Notes under the pieces: generated by a model
Database searches by the model: none
The model's input: the letters and a program-made list of their open reading frames with translations, nothing else
Told to the model about the DNA's origin: nothing
Assembly: GCA_033032865.1 (NCBI GenBank)
Contig: JAWHQI010000267.1
Coordinates: forward strand, 2,894,001 to 2,958,000
Direction of reading: 5' to 3'
DNA: 64,000 bases
DNA from: Dactylorhiza incarnata
Lineage: Eukaryota; Streptophyta; Magnoliopsida; Asparagales; Orchidaceae
Made by a program: the position numbers and the translations under genes
Shown: positions 10,133 to 20,976 of the stretch, piece after piece
How the letters are laid out: every line of letters begins with the position of its first letter
How positions within the stretch are numbered: position 1 is the first letter of the stretch

Positions 10133-10960
10133 GGGGGTTCATTCCCGCCTTGAGAGGCGCGGGCTTAGGCGTGCGCGCTCGATTGCATTTTTGGCACTCT
10201 ACCCACAAAATGAGCTAAGCGCGCTCAGAACACTTCCGTGTTCGTTGCACGCTCATAATGCTCTCATGTTCGTTGCGCACACTCTCATGTGCGTTGCGCG
10301 CTCAGAACGCTCACGTGTTCATTGTGCGTGTCACGAACATCTGACGAACATAGAAGCGTTCTGAGCGCGCAACAAACACATGAACGTTCTGAGATATGTG
10401 CGCGCGAGCTGAGATGAGTTCGCATCCGTTGTATGTCGCAGTGCACCGTAAAGTACAACAAGTGCACTTTACTCTCCCAGATTTGTTATTCCCACATTAC
10501 ACCATTTGATCATCGTGCGGAAATGTTAACACGTGGAAAAAGCGGAGGGAATATATCTGGGGTACTATAATTGCAAGTTCTGCTTGATTTGAAATGTTGC
10601 AAGCTGTATAACTCGTCACTCTCGTGGTAGAGAAAATATAACTTTCTAAATTTGTGCAGATAATTGAGACCGGTCGAGTTTCAAATCTACTTCTATCGAC
10701 CACAAAATTGAGCAGCTTACTGTGGCGATGAATGTTGCGAATGTCTATTTGATCATGTGTTGTTGGGCTCAATGAATTTATTTTTTGGGATTGAGCCCGT
10801 CATGACTCGATCTAAGTCCAAGTAGCTGGGGCAGACCCACATATAGGCTAGCGTGATTGGCCGCCCACACTGAGTTAGTATATTTCGATAAATAAAAATG
10901 AATTCTTTGTCATGATTAACTTATTACTTATCGCACATATTACATAGTAAATAGAATTTG
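10133..10960. other. Non-coding DNA with a perfect inverted repeat
   Basis: No gene is visible. A GC-alternating section at 10150-10440 contains several variants of TTCGTTGCGCGCTCA. A perfect 19-bp inverted repeat has arms 10293-10311 and 10355-10373 with a 43-bp loop, and it extends imperfectly outward. The remainder is unremarkable AT-rich sequence. Confidence 0.6.
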
Positions 10961-11085
10961 CAATATATTGTTGTTAGCTTAATTGATTGAGTGCATATAT
11001 TTTGTCACTTGCTCATGGTTACAATTCTCACCAAGGTCTATATTTTAAATTTTATTTTATAGATACAATTTTCCTGAGCTGCATG
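10960..11085 (+). repeat. Possible tRNA-derived SINE remnant
   Basis: TAGCTTAATTGATTGAGTGC near 10976 resembles a pol III A box and GGTTACAATTCTC near 11018 resembles a B box. The spacing is about 30 bp, followed by a T-rich tail. No flanking duplication was found, so this is tentative. Confidence 0.3.
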
Positions 11086-11324
11086 CATATATTTTGGCAC
11101 TATTTTGGCTTGTCGCATCCCAATGTTAATCGTAATCCTGAAATTTTAAAAATTTAAACGCAACCCGATATTTGGCTTACCGCACCCCGTTCTAGTCGAG
11201 GAAGGAGGGATCAGGCAGCTTCAGCGAGAGGAAGGAGGAGCCGAAGGGGATACGCGGGGGGTTGGGCGTGACTGAAGACGGGATACACGAGGGATTAGAG
11301 TTTTAAGTTTTGGTTGCGGTTAAA

Positions 11325-13587
11325 TGTAACGGCCCAAAACGTGAATTGAACCACAATGATAATAAAATAACATAAATTTGTCCCCTATGATGAAAATTAA
11401 ATCAGTGTGGATTTTGCCATCGCAATGCAATTTGACCTTGAGTTCTTTGCTTTGTATTAAATGACAATATAGCTCGCATTTTGTATTGGTTTGGGCACTG
11501 ATGTTGGACTGGTGTGCCAATAATGTAGTATCTGACTAATAGTTGAAGGGTGTGTGTATATAATAAAATTGATGAGGTTGGGGTGCTATTAGAGGATTTA
11601 TATGGGCTTTTTGTGGACATGTGGGCTTGGCTTGAGTTGGGTTGCGATTAAGAGAAGCTGAATCTTGTTTTAAGCGGTGGAAAAAGAAGAGATAATATAT
11701 GTGGCATTTGTTTCGTTCTTCTTATAAAAAACCAACCGACCTCTGCGTTTTCCTGATTTTCCCTCGACGGTGTCGCAACTAGGGCTAGCGGAATCGGAGC
11801 TTTCTTCCTCTCCCTCCTTTGCTCCTCTCCCTCGCTTTAGTTCGCTTTTGCTGCTGGGATTTCTTCTGTGCTGTTGGGATCAGTTGGGGCAAGGTTTTGG
11901 TTTTGATCATGGTGTATCGGACTGATTTAGCTAGCATCACTGTGAGCTTTCTTTCATCTTCTCCCCCTCTTATTTCCTATGTTATGATGTTAGATTTCTT
12001 CATAAGATCAAACAAAGAGTTCAGTTATGGGATCTGGTTTGTTTTGGTTGAATTTAGATCGGCTGTATGAAGTTCCTGGGAGTTTTCTTCCTAGGGATGT
12101 TCTGAGTTTAAATCGGTGGTTAGTATCTACAAATTAATGGGTAACAATGGAATAATAATGATTTAGGGGGATTTTTGCTGTTGGTGATTGGCTATTGTTG
12201 CTCCTCCTTTTCCGTTATTGTTGACCGGCCCAGGAAGAATGAAGTTTTAGTTGATAAAATTATATATATAGGTTAAGCTCTCCCCCATGTTTTATTTTGG
12301 TTTAACAGGGGATTTTTGATCTAATATCCTGCATATTGATTTGGCTTGCCCAAGTTGTTCCAGCTATAGTTATAGCAAGATTATATGCTTTTCTTAGAGG
12401 TTGGCCGGCTGTTGGGCTATTAAGTAAATGGAGTCTTGGTAACTGTGCTGTTGCCCTCTTTTATTTATGTACATTGGGGAACTCTTTCAAGTTAAATCTT
12501 ATGGTATGAAAATTGGGCTTTGTTTTATATCGGACCCACTACTGTTATTTTACAACAGTAAGAATATATTAATATCATTGAGTTGACAATGTTTCTTTCT
12601 AGTTATGCAAAGTAGAAGGCCGATTAAATAGCTTCCAAATGATGTAATCATTATAGTCCATAATGTAGCTATAGCGAGGTGCAACCCCGATATAAACGAT
12701 CTTAAGATATGATGCTCATACAGATACCGCGATGGATGGCACCTCCAAATAGTCATGACAACGACTTGAATAACTGATGGTGAGGGCTACTCCTTTTACT
12801 TATGCTGTAATGCTTTACTTTACGGCTTTACTTATGGCTCTATTGCTTCATTTATTACTTACACTCTATTTGAAAAGCATGCCCAATTTATTTATATGGA
12901 ATGTCATAGCTTAAGTATTCACTGAAACTATAATCTTGCACTATGTATGGCCTTAAAAAGGCAAACATGTGAAGGATATTCTGAGGGGATAAAATGAGAA
13001 ATAAACGTAAGATACGTGTCGACACGAGGTTCTATTACGGGCGAATGAATTGCATGCACATGAATGACCCTTCGGGGTAATTACTGATGACCCTTCGGGG
13101 TAAATACTGATGACCCTTCGGGGTGGGCCCAAAAGATGAAACATGATCCACGAATGTAACCATGGACATGTAAAAGGAAAAAGGAATTCACTCGCCCCTA
13201 ATATTACCTGATGAATGAAAGAGAATGAAAAAGTATATAACGTATAACCAGATGGCATGAAACATGGATATACTGTACATGTTTTCTTTACACTGTACAT
13301 AGCTTTCATGAATGGATATTCTATAGCATGAATAACTGCAAATGTTTAAAGACTAACATGTTCTTACAGTTAAAGATGGGAACGACACGGGTACAGGTAC
13401 CACAAGAACTTTAAATGCTAAGGAGATGACAATTTAAAAAGAAAGGAAGGTTCCGTCATCGACAATCAATAAGAGGTACGTCTTATTATGTGTTTTAATT
13501 CATTATTCACTAGCCTTACTTCAGCCTGGGACAAATGTGGTAAGCTTAGGTCCAAAGTTAGTGGGGTCCCAAATGGGGGGCCTCACA
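11325..13587 (+). mobile_element. Solo LTR, Ty3/gypsy (Del/Tekay-like)
   Basis: 2263 bp from TGTAACGGCCC to GGGGCCTCACA, flanked by the 5-bp duplication TTAAA (11320-11324 and 13588-13592). A single LTR with intact duplication is the product of recombination between the two LTRs of one element. The TGTAACG start and large size resemble Del/Tekay chromoviruses (inference). It contains a TATA-like CTTATAAAAAACC near 11720 followed by a CT-rich leader and an ATG (11909) before GT; this is the LTR promoter region, not a host gene. Three 23-bp repeats lie at 13065-13127. Confidence 0.82.
13065..13127. repeat. 23-bp tandem repeat, three units
   Basis: Units TGACCCTTCGGGGTAAWTAC plus TGA start at 13065, 13088 and 13111 inside the solo LTR. 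Each contains the palindromic CCCTTCGGGG. Confidence 0.9.
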
Positions 13588-13819
13588 TTAAACACAGAAA
13601 AATGATGTGTTATCGCGGCTGCATGTGAACCCCTTCCGGTACTGTCTCTCGTAATATATATAAAGTTTCAAGCCCACATTGCACCATTTGGACATCAGTC
13701 GTGTGAACCCTCCAATTTTTTTAAAAAAAATCCTCCGACGATCTTCCAGAATCCCGCCCGGCCCCCACATCCAGACCATTGATCATTTATCAACCTTTAA
13801 AAAATTGTTGATAAATTAA

Positions 13820-14324
13820 GGGTGTTTATATTGACAGCCCGCAAGTGGTTATTGGCAGCCCCAATAAACTAAAAAAACACAAAAATCTAATTTGACTCTT
13901 CTCTAATAGCAGCCCCACTTAAGTACTCTTCATTTTCGCCCGTTTTTCCCCGTTCTCATCGAAATCCACCGAAAACTTCAGATTTCTCGCCGCCGATCGC
14001 CCACAACCGCCAGAGAAGAACCCTTCGACACCGTCGAACTCCTCTGGATATTTTTTTGGCGACACCGACGAAGCCTTCCAAAATTTGGTATATTTTCTCG
14101 TACTTTTGATTTTTTTTGTACCTCCTAAATAATATTTTTCATTTACTTTACCATTTAGTGAAAAAATAGATGAATTTTTTTTCTACTAAATATGACTTGT
14201 TTGACTTAAATTTTATTTTCATTTTGGACTGCCAATATCCATCGGGCTGCCAATATCGCTTTGTTGGCCTGCTATTATCATTGGACTGTCAATAGCCATT
14301 CACGAGCTGCCAATATAAACACCC
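13820..14324. mobile_element. MITE, PIF/Harbinger (Tourist) type
   Basis: 505 bp with terminal inverted repeats starting GGGTGTTTATATTG (left) and CAATATAAACACCC (right), flanked by TAA at 13817-13819 and 14325-14327. A 3-bp TAA/TTA duplication with GGG-starting ends is characteristic of this superfamily. The subterminal sequence repeats GCTGCCAATAT-like words. The interior resembles a gene leader (13980-14090), possibly captured. No transposase is encoded. Confidence 0.85.
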
Positions 14325-14435
14325 TAAACTAAGGCAAAGGGGAGCCTTATCTCACACAATTCGGGCAGCAATAATAAATTAAGAGCAATGTTATAAGCAC
14401 ACCAATTTTAACTCTAAAAAACTCAAAAACCCTAA

Positions 14436-15952
14436 GGGTCCGTTCATTTGGACGGAATTGACTTTCTGGAATTGGCATTAACGATTCAAGATTCAATTTT
14501 AGTGTTCGGCGCAACGAAATTTATGAGAATATTGACTTTTATATGAAAACTCATGGCTTTGACTTTGAACTAAAAAATCAAATTACCAATTCTTACCTCC
14601 ACCCATGAGTTTTCCGCATAATCGAGTGTTTTTGCCAGAGTTTTTCGGCCTACGCGCGTGTTTTCCTGCCGGGAGTGGGTTTTTCCGCCGGGCGCGTGTT
14701 TTTTCGGTCGGCGCATTTTTTTCAGTCAGGCATTCATTTTTTGCCCAGGCTGGCGTTTTTCGCCCGGACGCGCATTTTTTTGGTCGGTCTAGGGTTTTTC
14801 GGCTGGCCGGGCAATTTCAACCGGGCGCGCATTTGTTTTGCTCGGGCGCACTTTTTTTTTGCCCGGGAGCACTTTTTCGCTCGAACGCGATTTTTCCGGT
14901 CGGAAGCGAATTTTCTGGCCGGGCTCGATATATTTTGCCCGGACGCGATATTTTTTGTCGGACGCGATTTTTTCTCCCAAACGGGTTTTTTTCGCCGGGC
15001 GCGATTTTTTCTCCCGGGCGCAGTATTTTCCACCCGGGCGAGATTTTTTCCCCCGGCGCGTTTTCTTTTTACCCGGTCACGTTTTTTTTCGCCCGGGCAT
15101 GCCCGTTCGCATTTTTTTCGACCAGGCGAAGAAACGCGACCGAGCGAAAAAACGGGTCCGGCCAAAAAAAATCGTGTCCGGGGGAAAAATCGCGCTCGGG
15201 CGAAAAAATTGCACCCGGGCGAAAAAAAAAGCGCCCCGATGAAAAACGTGACCGGGCGAAAAAAAGCTCCCGGGCGAAAAAAACGCGCTCGGGCGAAAAA
15301 AAACGCGCTCGGGCGAAAAAAAACGCGCCCGGGCGAAAAAAAAGCGCCCGGGAGAAAAAAACGCGCACGGGCGAAAAAATCGCGCCCGGGCGAAAAATAT
15401 GTGCCCGAACGAAAAAAAACTCGCCCCGACGAAAAAATGCGACCGGGCAAAAAAAACGCGGCCGGGCAAAAAAATCACGCCCGGGCGAAAAAAATGCGCA
15501 CTCGCGAAAAAAACGCGCCCGGGAGAAAAAATTGCGTTCGGGCGAAAAAATTGCGCCCGGGCGAAATCAACGTGGTCGGGCGAAAAAATATCGCCCGGGC
15601 GTGGGTTTTTCACCCGGGCGTGCGTTTTTCGCCCGGAAAAAAGTGCGCACCTGGGCGTAAAAATTGCACTTGGGCTTAAAACGCGCGTCGTAAAACATAT
15701 TATGCAATTTAATGCGTTCGGCGCTAACGCATATTTTGAGTTTTATAAAATTATTGTATAATGTCAATTCTAATACCAATTCCATTATTCAGCCGAACAA
15801 CTTTTGTGCCTCAATTCCAATTCTGTTGACTAAATTCAATCTTACAACCGAACAACAAAATTGGAATTCTGTACAAAGCCAATTCATGTACATATTGTTT
15901 TTCGTTGAAAAACCAATTCCAGAAAGCCAATTCCGTTCAAACGAACGGATCC
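14436..15952. mobile_element. MITE-like foldback element with huge inverted array, Harbinger-type ends
   Basis: 1517 bp with about 40-bp terminal inverted repeats, left GGGTCCGTTCATTTGGACGG and right (reverse complement) GGATCCGTTCGTTTGAACGG, then ATTG-CTTTCTGGAATTGG on both. The flanks are TAA at 14433-14435 and 15953-15955. The interior 14605-15690 is an inverted array described separately. Long reading frames through it (up to 351 codons) are products of the array, not genes. Confidence 0.82.
14605..15690. repeat. Inverted array of T-run/GCCCGGGCGC units
   Basis: From 14605 to about 15115 the plus strand repeats units of roughly 17-28 bp in which 4-8 T are followed by CGCCCGGGCGC-like sequence. 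From about 15118 to 15600 the same unit appears reverse-complemented as GCGCCCGGGCGAAAAAA. The last ~80 bp switch back to the first orientation. The two halves can pair along about 500 bp. Each unit core, GCCCGGGC, is itself a palindrome. More than forty units in total. Confidence 0.92.
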
Positions 15953-15989
15953 TAACCCCTCCTCCATTAAGCGCACACTACCTATTTTT

Positions 15990-16225
15990 GCTTTCCGCCG
16001 TTCGCGATTCGAAGCCGCACACTCCTTCCTCCCAGTTCGCGATTTCGCCGCCATTGGAGGAGATTGCCGGCTCGGGGGAGCTTCGCCGGAAGAAAGCCGC
16101 ACCCACTTTTTACTGTTTCCTCTTCTGCTTTCCGCCATTCTCGAGTCCAAGTCGCACACCCCGTCTTCCTCTGTATTCGGGATTTCGCCGCCACTGGTAG
16201 AGGTCGCCGGCTCCGGGGAGCTTAT
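15990..16225. repeat. Imperfect 139-bp-spaced duplication
   Basis: A segment starting CTTTCCGCCGTTCGCGATTC at 15990 recurs at about 16129, each ~95 bp and ending in GCCGGCTC-GGGGAGCTT. It reads like a duplicated gene leader; no complete gene follows. Confidence 0.7.
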
Positions 16226-16784
16226 CTGCCATCTAAGCCACTGTTGTTGGTAGTCTAGTCACCCTCCACGCATCTCTAGCAGAATAATTGATGAGGCCGT
16301 GCCAACACTTCATTCCCCCACTAAATAGCAAAAAAAATTTTAGATATATACATATTAAAAGGGAAAAGAAGTCTTGATTAAACATTCAATATTCCATTTT
16401 AACCTTTCAATTTTTTTTAAAAAATTTAGGGAGAGAAAGAGAGTGGAGGGGCCGCATCTATTTAAGATTTTAAAAAATAGAGAGAGAGAGAGAAAATGTT
16501 GTGAGTGAGCGGAAAATAGAGGAGAGAGAAAAAAAAGAGGGTGAGACATATTAAATAAAAATATAAATACAAAAGTGGGGACCCGCATCGAGAGAGAAAT
16601 AGAGGGGGAGAGAGACATTAAATATAAATATATACAAAACAAGACATTAAATAAAAATATAAATAGATGTCGACGCATCACGCCTGGACGCGGGCACAGC
16701 CCGCCCGAGGGCATCGCGCAATATCGTGCCCGGAGTACTGTCGCGGTTGGTCATAGGGGCGGAGCCCCGTGTCTCACTCGTATA
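16226..16784. other. Purine-rich AT repeat DNA ending in a GC palindrome
   Basis: GA-rich and ATAAATA-rich sequence without genes, closing with GGGGCGGAGCCCC (16756-16768) and TCACTCGTATAT. The same ending occurs at 37102-37124. Confidence 0.6.
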
Positions 16785-17120
16785 TCTATATATATATATA
16801 TATATACGAGCATCTTCGCACGGGCTACGCCCGTGCTCGATGCTCTCGGGCGGCCTTCGGCCGCATCTAGGCGGGCTCCGCCCGCTACGCCCGTGCTCGA
16901 TGCTCTCGGGCGGCCTTCGGCCGCATCTAGGCGGGCTCCGCCCGCCCCCAGCGGAGCACCAGGCCGCCGGCGGACTTCGCCCGCCCCCGGCAAAACGGAC
17001 CTACGGCCCTACCCGCCAGCGACTCATAATATTACAAATAAAAAAATAAAACAATGAACAAAAGGGTATTTGAAGTGGTATTTGTACAAAGAGCTACGCC
17101 CGTGCGCGATGCTCTCGGGC
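16785..17120. repeat. TA microsatellite and 60-bp GC-palindromic duplication
   Basis: A (TA)n tract near 16785-16806 is followed by two copies of a 60-bp unit starting CTACGCCCGTGCTCGATGCT at 16825 and 16885, with internal palindromes GGCGGGCTCCGCCCGC and GGCCTTCGGCC. A diverged third copy lies at about 17094. Confidence 0.85.
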
Positions 17121-17141
17121 GGGCTGCGGCCGCCCCCGGCG

Positions 17142-18462
17142 GGCTGCGCCCGCCACCGGCGGGAAAAAAATAAAAAAGGGGTGAGTGCGGGACAGGTGGT
17201 CTGGCAGGCTGGGACAGGTGCGGGTCGGGTAGGAGCCGGCGCGGACGGGTGGTGCAGGCGGGGGTTGTGAGCTGTTCGAGAATTAAGCGGAGCTCCGCTT
17301 TATGAACAACGGAGCCCCGCTGTATTTTGCGATTTGGGACTATCCGCGGACGCGCGATGTGGACCTTTATTAGTCCCACATCGCGAAATAGAGCTGGGCT
17401 CCGCTCTTCATAAAGCGGAGCCCCCGCCTAATTGTCGAAGAACTCCGAACCCCCGCCTGCACCAGCCGACCCCCGCCCGCGTGCACCCGACCCTCCCGCG
17501 CGCGCACCTGAGCAGCCCTCGTGCACCCGCACCTGACCCCGCCTGCACCAGCCATCCGTGCCCGCGCGTACCCGCACCCGACCCCCGCCCGCGCTCACCC
17601 GATCATCCCGCGTGCACCTGACAATGTTTTCGCCCGTGTAGGGGTAAAAAGGTAATTTCATAGTGTGTAGTAGGTTTAGGAGCCCTATGAAAAAGTGAAG
17701 AGAGAGAGTTCGTTTGATCAGACGGTGGTGGCATAACCGAAGCAAGATTGGACGGCAGAGATGCTTCCAATCAACTCCAGATCCTAAATTTCCATACATC
17801 CTTATATGTAGTTGGCTGCGCCCGCCACCGGCGGGAAAAAAAATAAAAAAAGGGTGAGTGCGGGACAGGTGGTCTGGCAGGCTGGGACAGGTGCGAGTCA
17901 GGTAGGAACCGACGCGGACGGGTGGTGCAGACGGGGGTTGTGAGCTGTTCGAGAATTAAGCGGAGCTCCGCTTTATGAACAACGGAGCCCCGCTGTATTT
18001 CGCGATGTGGACCTTCATTAGTCCCACATCGCGAAATAGAGCTGGGCTCCGCTCTTCATAAAGCGGAGCCCCGCCTAATTGTCGAAGAACTCTAAACCCC
18101 CGCCTGCACCAGCCGACCCCCGCGCGCGCGCACCCGACCCTCCCGCGCGCGCACCCGAGCAGGCCTCGTGCACCCGCACCTAACCCCGCCTGCACCAGCC
18201 GTCCGCGCCCGCGCGTACCCGCACCCGACCCCCGCTCGCGCTCACCCGATCATCCCGCGTGCACCTGACAATGTTTTGGCCCGTGTAGGGGTAAAAAGGT
18301 AATTTCATAGTGTGTAGTAGGTTTAGGAGCCCTATGAAAAAGTGAAGAGAGAGAGAGTTCGTTTGATCAGACGGTGGTGGCATAACCGAAGCATGATTGG
18401 ACGGCAGAGATGCTTCCAATCAACTCCAGATCCTAAATTTCCATACATCCTTATATGTAGTT
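17142..18462. repeat. ~670-bp tandem duplication containing snRNA-promoter-like palindrome
   Basis: Unit 1 is 17142-17813, unit 2 is 17814-18462. Both start GGCTGCGCCCGCCACCGGCG and end TCCTTATATGTAGTT; unit 2 lacks ~24 bp. Each unit has an imperfect inverted repeat of about 75-bp arms built on GCGGAGCTCCGCTTTATGA and ATTTCGCGATGTGGGAC. Each contains GTCCCACATCG (17373-17383; 18021-18031), an exact match to the plant snRNA upstream element RTCCCACATCG. About 26 bp downstream is CATAAAG. The rest is GC-rich, C-tract DNA without genes. Confidence 0.85.
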
Positions 18463-18991
18463 AAGATATATCACTTTAGCACTTTACTTGTCACTTGTGT
18501 GTGTGTGTGTGTTTACTATATTATAATGAAAAAGTTGGCTTTGGTGTGCAACATTCAAAATTGCCAAAAATTGTCTTATTCTTTTAATTTAATGACTTTA
18601 ACATATATTTCAAAAAAATAAAATACAATGCTCATTTATGTAATTACACTATATCCCCAAATAAAAAATAATGATGGAAATTCATATAATATAAAAGTTT
18701 TTAGCATAACTCATAGACCTACCCTAGTAGCTATCATTAGACATGTCATCGGTCTTTTCAAGAAAGACAATCATTAGGCATGTCAGCGGTATTTTCATGG
18801 AGCTACAATTAAACTCATCAACTTTATTAAAGTGATTTAACATGCATGATAATATATGCATTAGGGTAAAATAATTGATAGTATGTTTATTTTAAGCTGT
18901 TAATTGACAGAGGCGGAGCCCCGTATATGTCGGGATCGAGGTACTATCACGATTGACCATAAGTGCGGAGCCCAGTGTATATCACTAGTAT
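18463..18991. repeat. Dispersed AT-rich repeat, copy 1
   Basis: Shares ordered blocks with 35667-37130 and 37131-37625: AAAATAAAATACAATG, then a GAAATTCAT block, then GGCATGTCAG with TTAAACTCATCAACTTTATT, and finally GGCGGAGCCCCGTATATGTC with GGGATCGAGGTACT. A (GT)n tract sits at about 18496-18512. The gypsy element at 18992 begins just after its terminal ATCACTAGTAT. The family was not identified. Confidence 0.7.
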
Positions 18992-19988
18992 TGTTGGAAC
19001 CGAGAATCGGCTAAACGGGGAGTTCGGACCCCTAAGAGGGGGCAACTAGCACTTATCTTGTGGAAGAACTTGACCGAAGATTTTGAACTAAACACAGACC
19101 TTTGGCTGCAGCGCGGAGGTCTCACCACACACCCGAAAGATCTTAGAGCGCTTCCCCTCCCAAGCCAAAGCTGAAGCTGGGCACCTTGGGAGAGCCTTGG
19201 GAGCTAACCAAAGTCCCGAGGAAGAAGAAGCCAAAGAATCTGAGATCCTCTCCAAAGGTGCCCTTCAGGATCTATATATAGTTTTTCTCTACTAGGTCTG
19301 CCAATAATGCAATTTCGCCTTTTGGTTTTGTTAAATGCACCCCAAAATAGTCTGCCAACAACCAAACTCCGTTGTTTGGAATGGCTATAGGCAGACATGT
19401 ATGAATAAATAGGAATTAAATATTACACCCCAAAACCCGGCTCGCCTCGCAAGAGAAGCGAGAGCCGGAGGAGACCTGTTCTCGGCTGGCTGGTCAGTTC
19501 TCGGCTGACCCTCGCCTGGCCCCAACCTTGCGACATAGGCGAGCACGAGCCCATTCATGATCTGTGCATCACAGGACGGCGAGCCCTCGCTCGCCCCGCC
19601 CTTGCGATCCGCTTGCCGCAAGGCGCGAGCCCTCGCTTGCCTCGCAAGAGAAGCGAGAGCCGGAGGAGGCCTGTTCTCAGCTCGCTAGTCAGTTCTCGGC
19701 TGACCCTCTCCTGGCCCCAACCTTGCGACATAGGCGAGCACGAGCCCATTCATGATCTGTGCATCGCAGGACGGCGAGCCCTCGCTCGCCCCTCCCTTGC
19801 GATCCGCTCGTCGTAAGGCGCGAGCCCTCGCTTGCCTCGCCGCAAGGCGCGAGCCCTCGCTTGCCTCGCCGCAAGGCGCGAGCCCTCGCTTGCCTCGCCG
19901 CGAGGCGCGAGCACTTACTTGCCGCGCCCGCATGCTTCGCCTACACCCGAGTCCCAGCTCACCCCTTCGGCGAACCCAGGGTTGTACA
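18992..19988 (-). repeat. 3' LTR of the gypsy element
   Basis: 997 bp from TGTTGGAACC to GGGTTGTACA. Compared with the 5' LTR it has about 480 bp more, including a ~195-bp tandem duplication (19444 and 19639 starts, GCCTCGCAAGAGAAGCG) and four 29-bp units at 19807-19922. A TATA-like ATCTATATATAG lies near 19269-19281. Confidence 0.9.
19807..19922. repeat. 29-bp tandem repeat, four units
   Basis: Unit CTCGCCGCAAGGCGCGAGCC plus CTCGCTTGC. The core GCCGCAAGGCG can form a small hairpin. The 5' LTR has about two units. Confidence 0.88.
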
Positions 19989-20003
19989 CAATCCCCGCTC
20001 TTT
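19989..20003 (-). promoter_or_regulatory. Polypurine-like tract of the gypsy element
   Basis: Sense strand AAAGAGCGGGGATTG directly abuts the 3' LTR start TGTACAACCC. The same arrangement is found in the Gag-only element at 4337-4352. Confidence 0.6.
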
Positions 20004-20213
20004 GCGAGATTATCCTAAGCTTGTAAAGAAAAGTCCAACCCATGGTGTTTGTCAGTCGGCTGCTGACCTAGGCAATGGGGACCTTCTTACTCCCTCTCCT
20101 TTCTTTCGCCACCGACTACTGTAGCTACCAAGAATGCCCCTGTCGCCGGAAGCCCAAGCTCGTCTTGACGCTGCGAGGGCGAACAGACGGTCGTTCACCG
20201 TCGAGTTCGCGCC

Positions 20214-20857
20214 ATGGATCGTTCGTCGGGTCCATGTTCCCCCATAAAGCTCAAGAAGGCAAAGAACGGTCAGGAGCCATCCGGGGAGGGTGGATCCTCT
20301 CTCTCGGATCCACCGCCCGACGCTGGGCTCGCCCCACATGTATGCGAGTTGATGGTCTTTCTCCCCTGAAAATAGGTTACAAATCTTTCCTTGCTTGTAG
20401 AACGCGCTCCTCGAGGAAGAATATGCGGGCGAGGTCCTGATGGAGGCTTGCCCTCAATCCCCTGGGAGGGTCGGTACTGCGGCCATGGACACGGACCCCG
20501 TGACCCTGTACGGCTCCACGCCACTGCCTGGTGAGCTACTCGCCTCTCCCAACAAACTAGCTTTCCTCGACAGCTGACTTCCCACACATGTCGCCTCTTG
20601 CAGATACCCTCCTCGCGACACCCGGGAAGCACACCCCTCCAATAGGGTCACTGATTCTACCGGGTGCGACCATCTCCTCTCCAGGATTTGGCCTTCTAGG
20701 CCAAAAGAGCCCTGGCGGCTCACTACCCGCCACCTTCCGGATCGCCAGTAACGCGCTGCACCCCCTGGCCTGGGGAAGTCTGTTACGCTTACCTACACCG
20801 AGGCCTTTCAGGGACAGCCGAGCTCCTCCCACCAGCGTCCCGACAAAGGGATCGTAG
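20214..20857 (+). CDS. Predicted three-exon antisense gene in the gypsy element, unknown function
   Basis: Opposite to pol. ATG at 20214 opens MDRSSGPCSPIKLKKAKNG. Predicted exons are 20214-20339, 20401-20530 and 20604-20857. Donors GTATGC and GTGAGC and acceptors TTGTAG and TTGCAG are all good plant sites. The exons total 510 nt, exactly 170 codons, with no stop until TAG at 20855. The product is rich in Gly, Pro and Ser, with an acidic patch (LLEEEYAGEVLMEACP). No domain recognised. It could be the 5' part of a longer transcript including 20977-21360. Real splicing is inferred, not shown. Confidence 0.45.
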
Positions 20858-20976
20858 CCTCGCCAGGTTGGTTAACACCTTAGCAATTACTTGCATCTCG
20901 TCTTTGTTTAACTGATATACTTTCTTGCAGGTTACCGCGAGATCTCCCCTGTCGATTCTGATTTCGGGAAGAAGAG

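Noticed and set aside
11819..12070. Host gene start with TATA box and leader
   Set aside because: Lies wholly inside the 2.26-kb solo LTR bounded by TTAAA duplications; no downstream exon with a protein signature.
14605..15679. Overlapping frames of 351, 334 and 238 codons on both strands
   Set aside because: They translate the inverted T-run/GCCCGGGC array (FFxPGR/PGRKK repeats) and occur in several frames at once, so they reflect low-complexity sequence.
20052..20832. Minus-strand frames between the 3' LTR and pol of the gypsy element
   Set aside because: They are shadows of the better-supported plus-strand exons, with no domain and no splice consistency.
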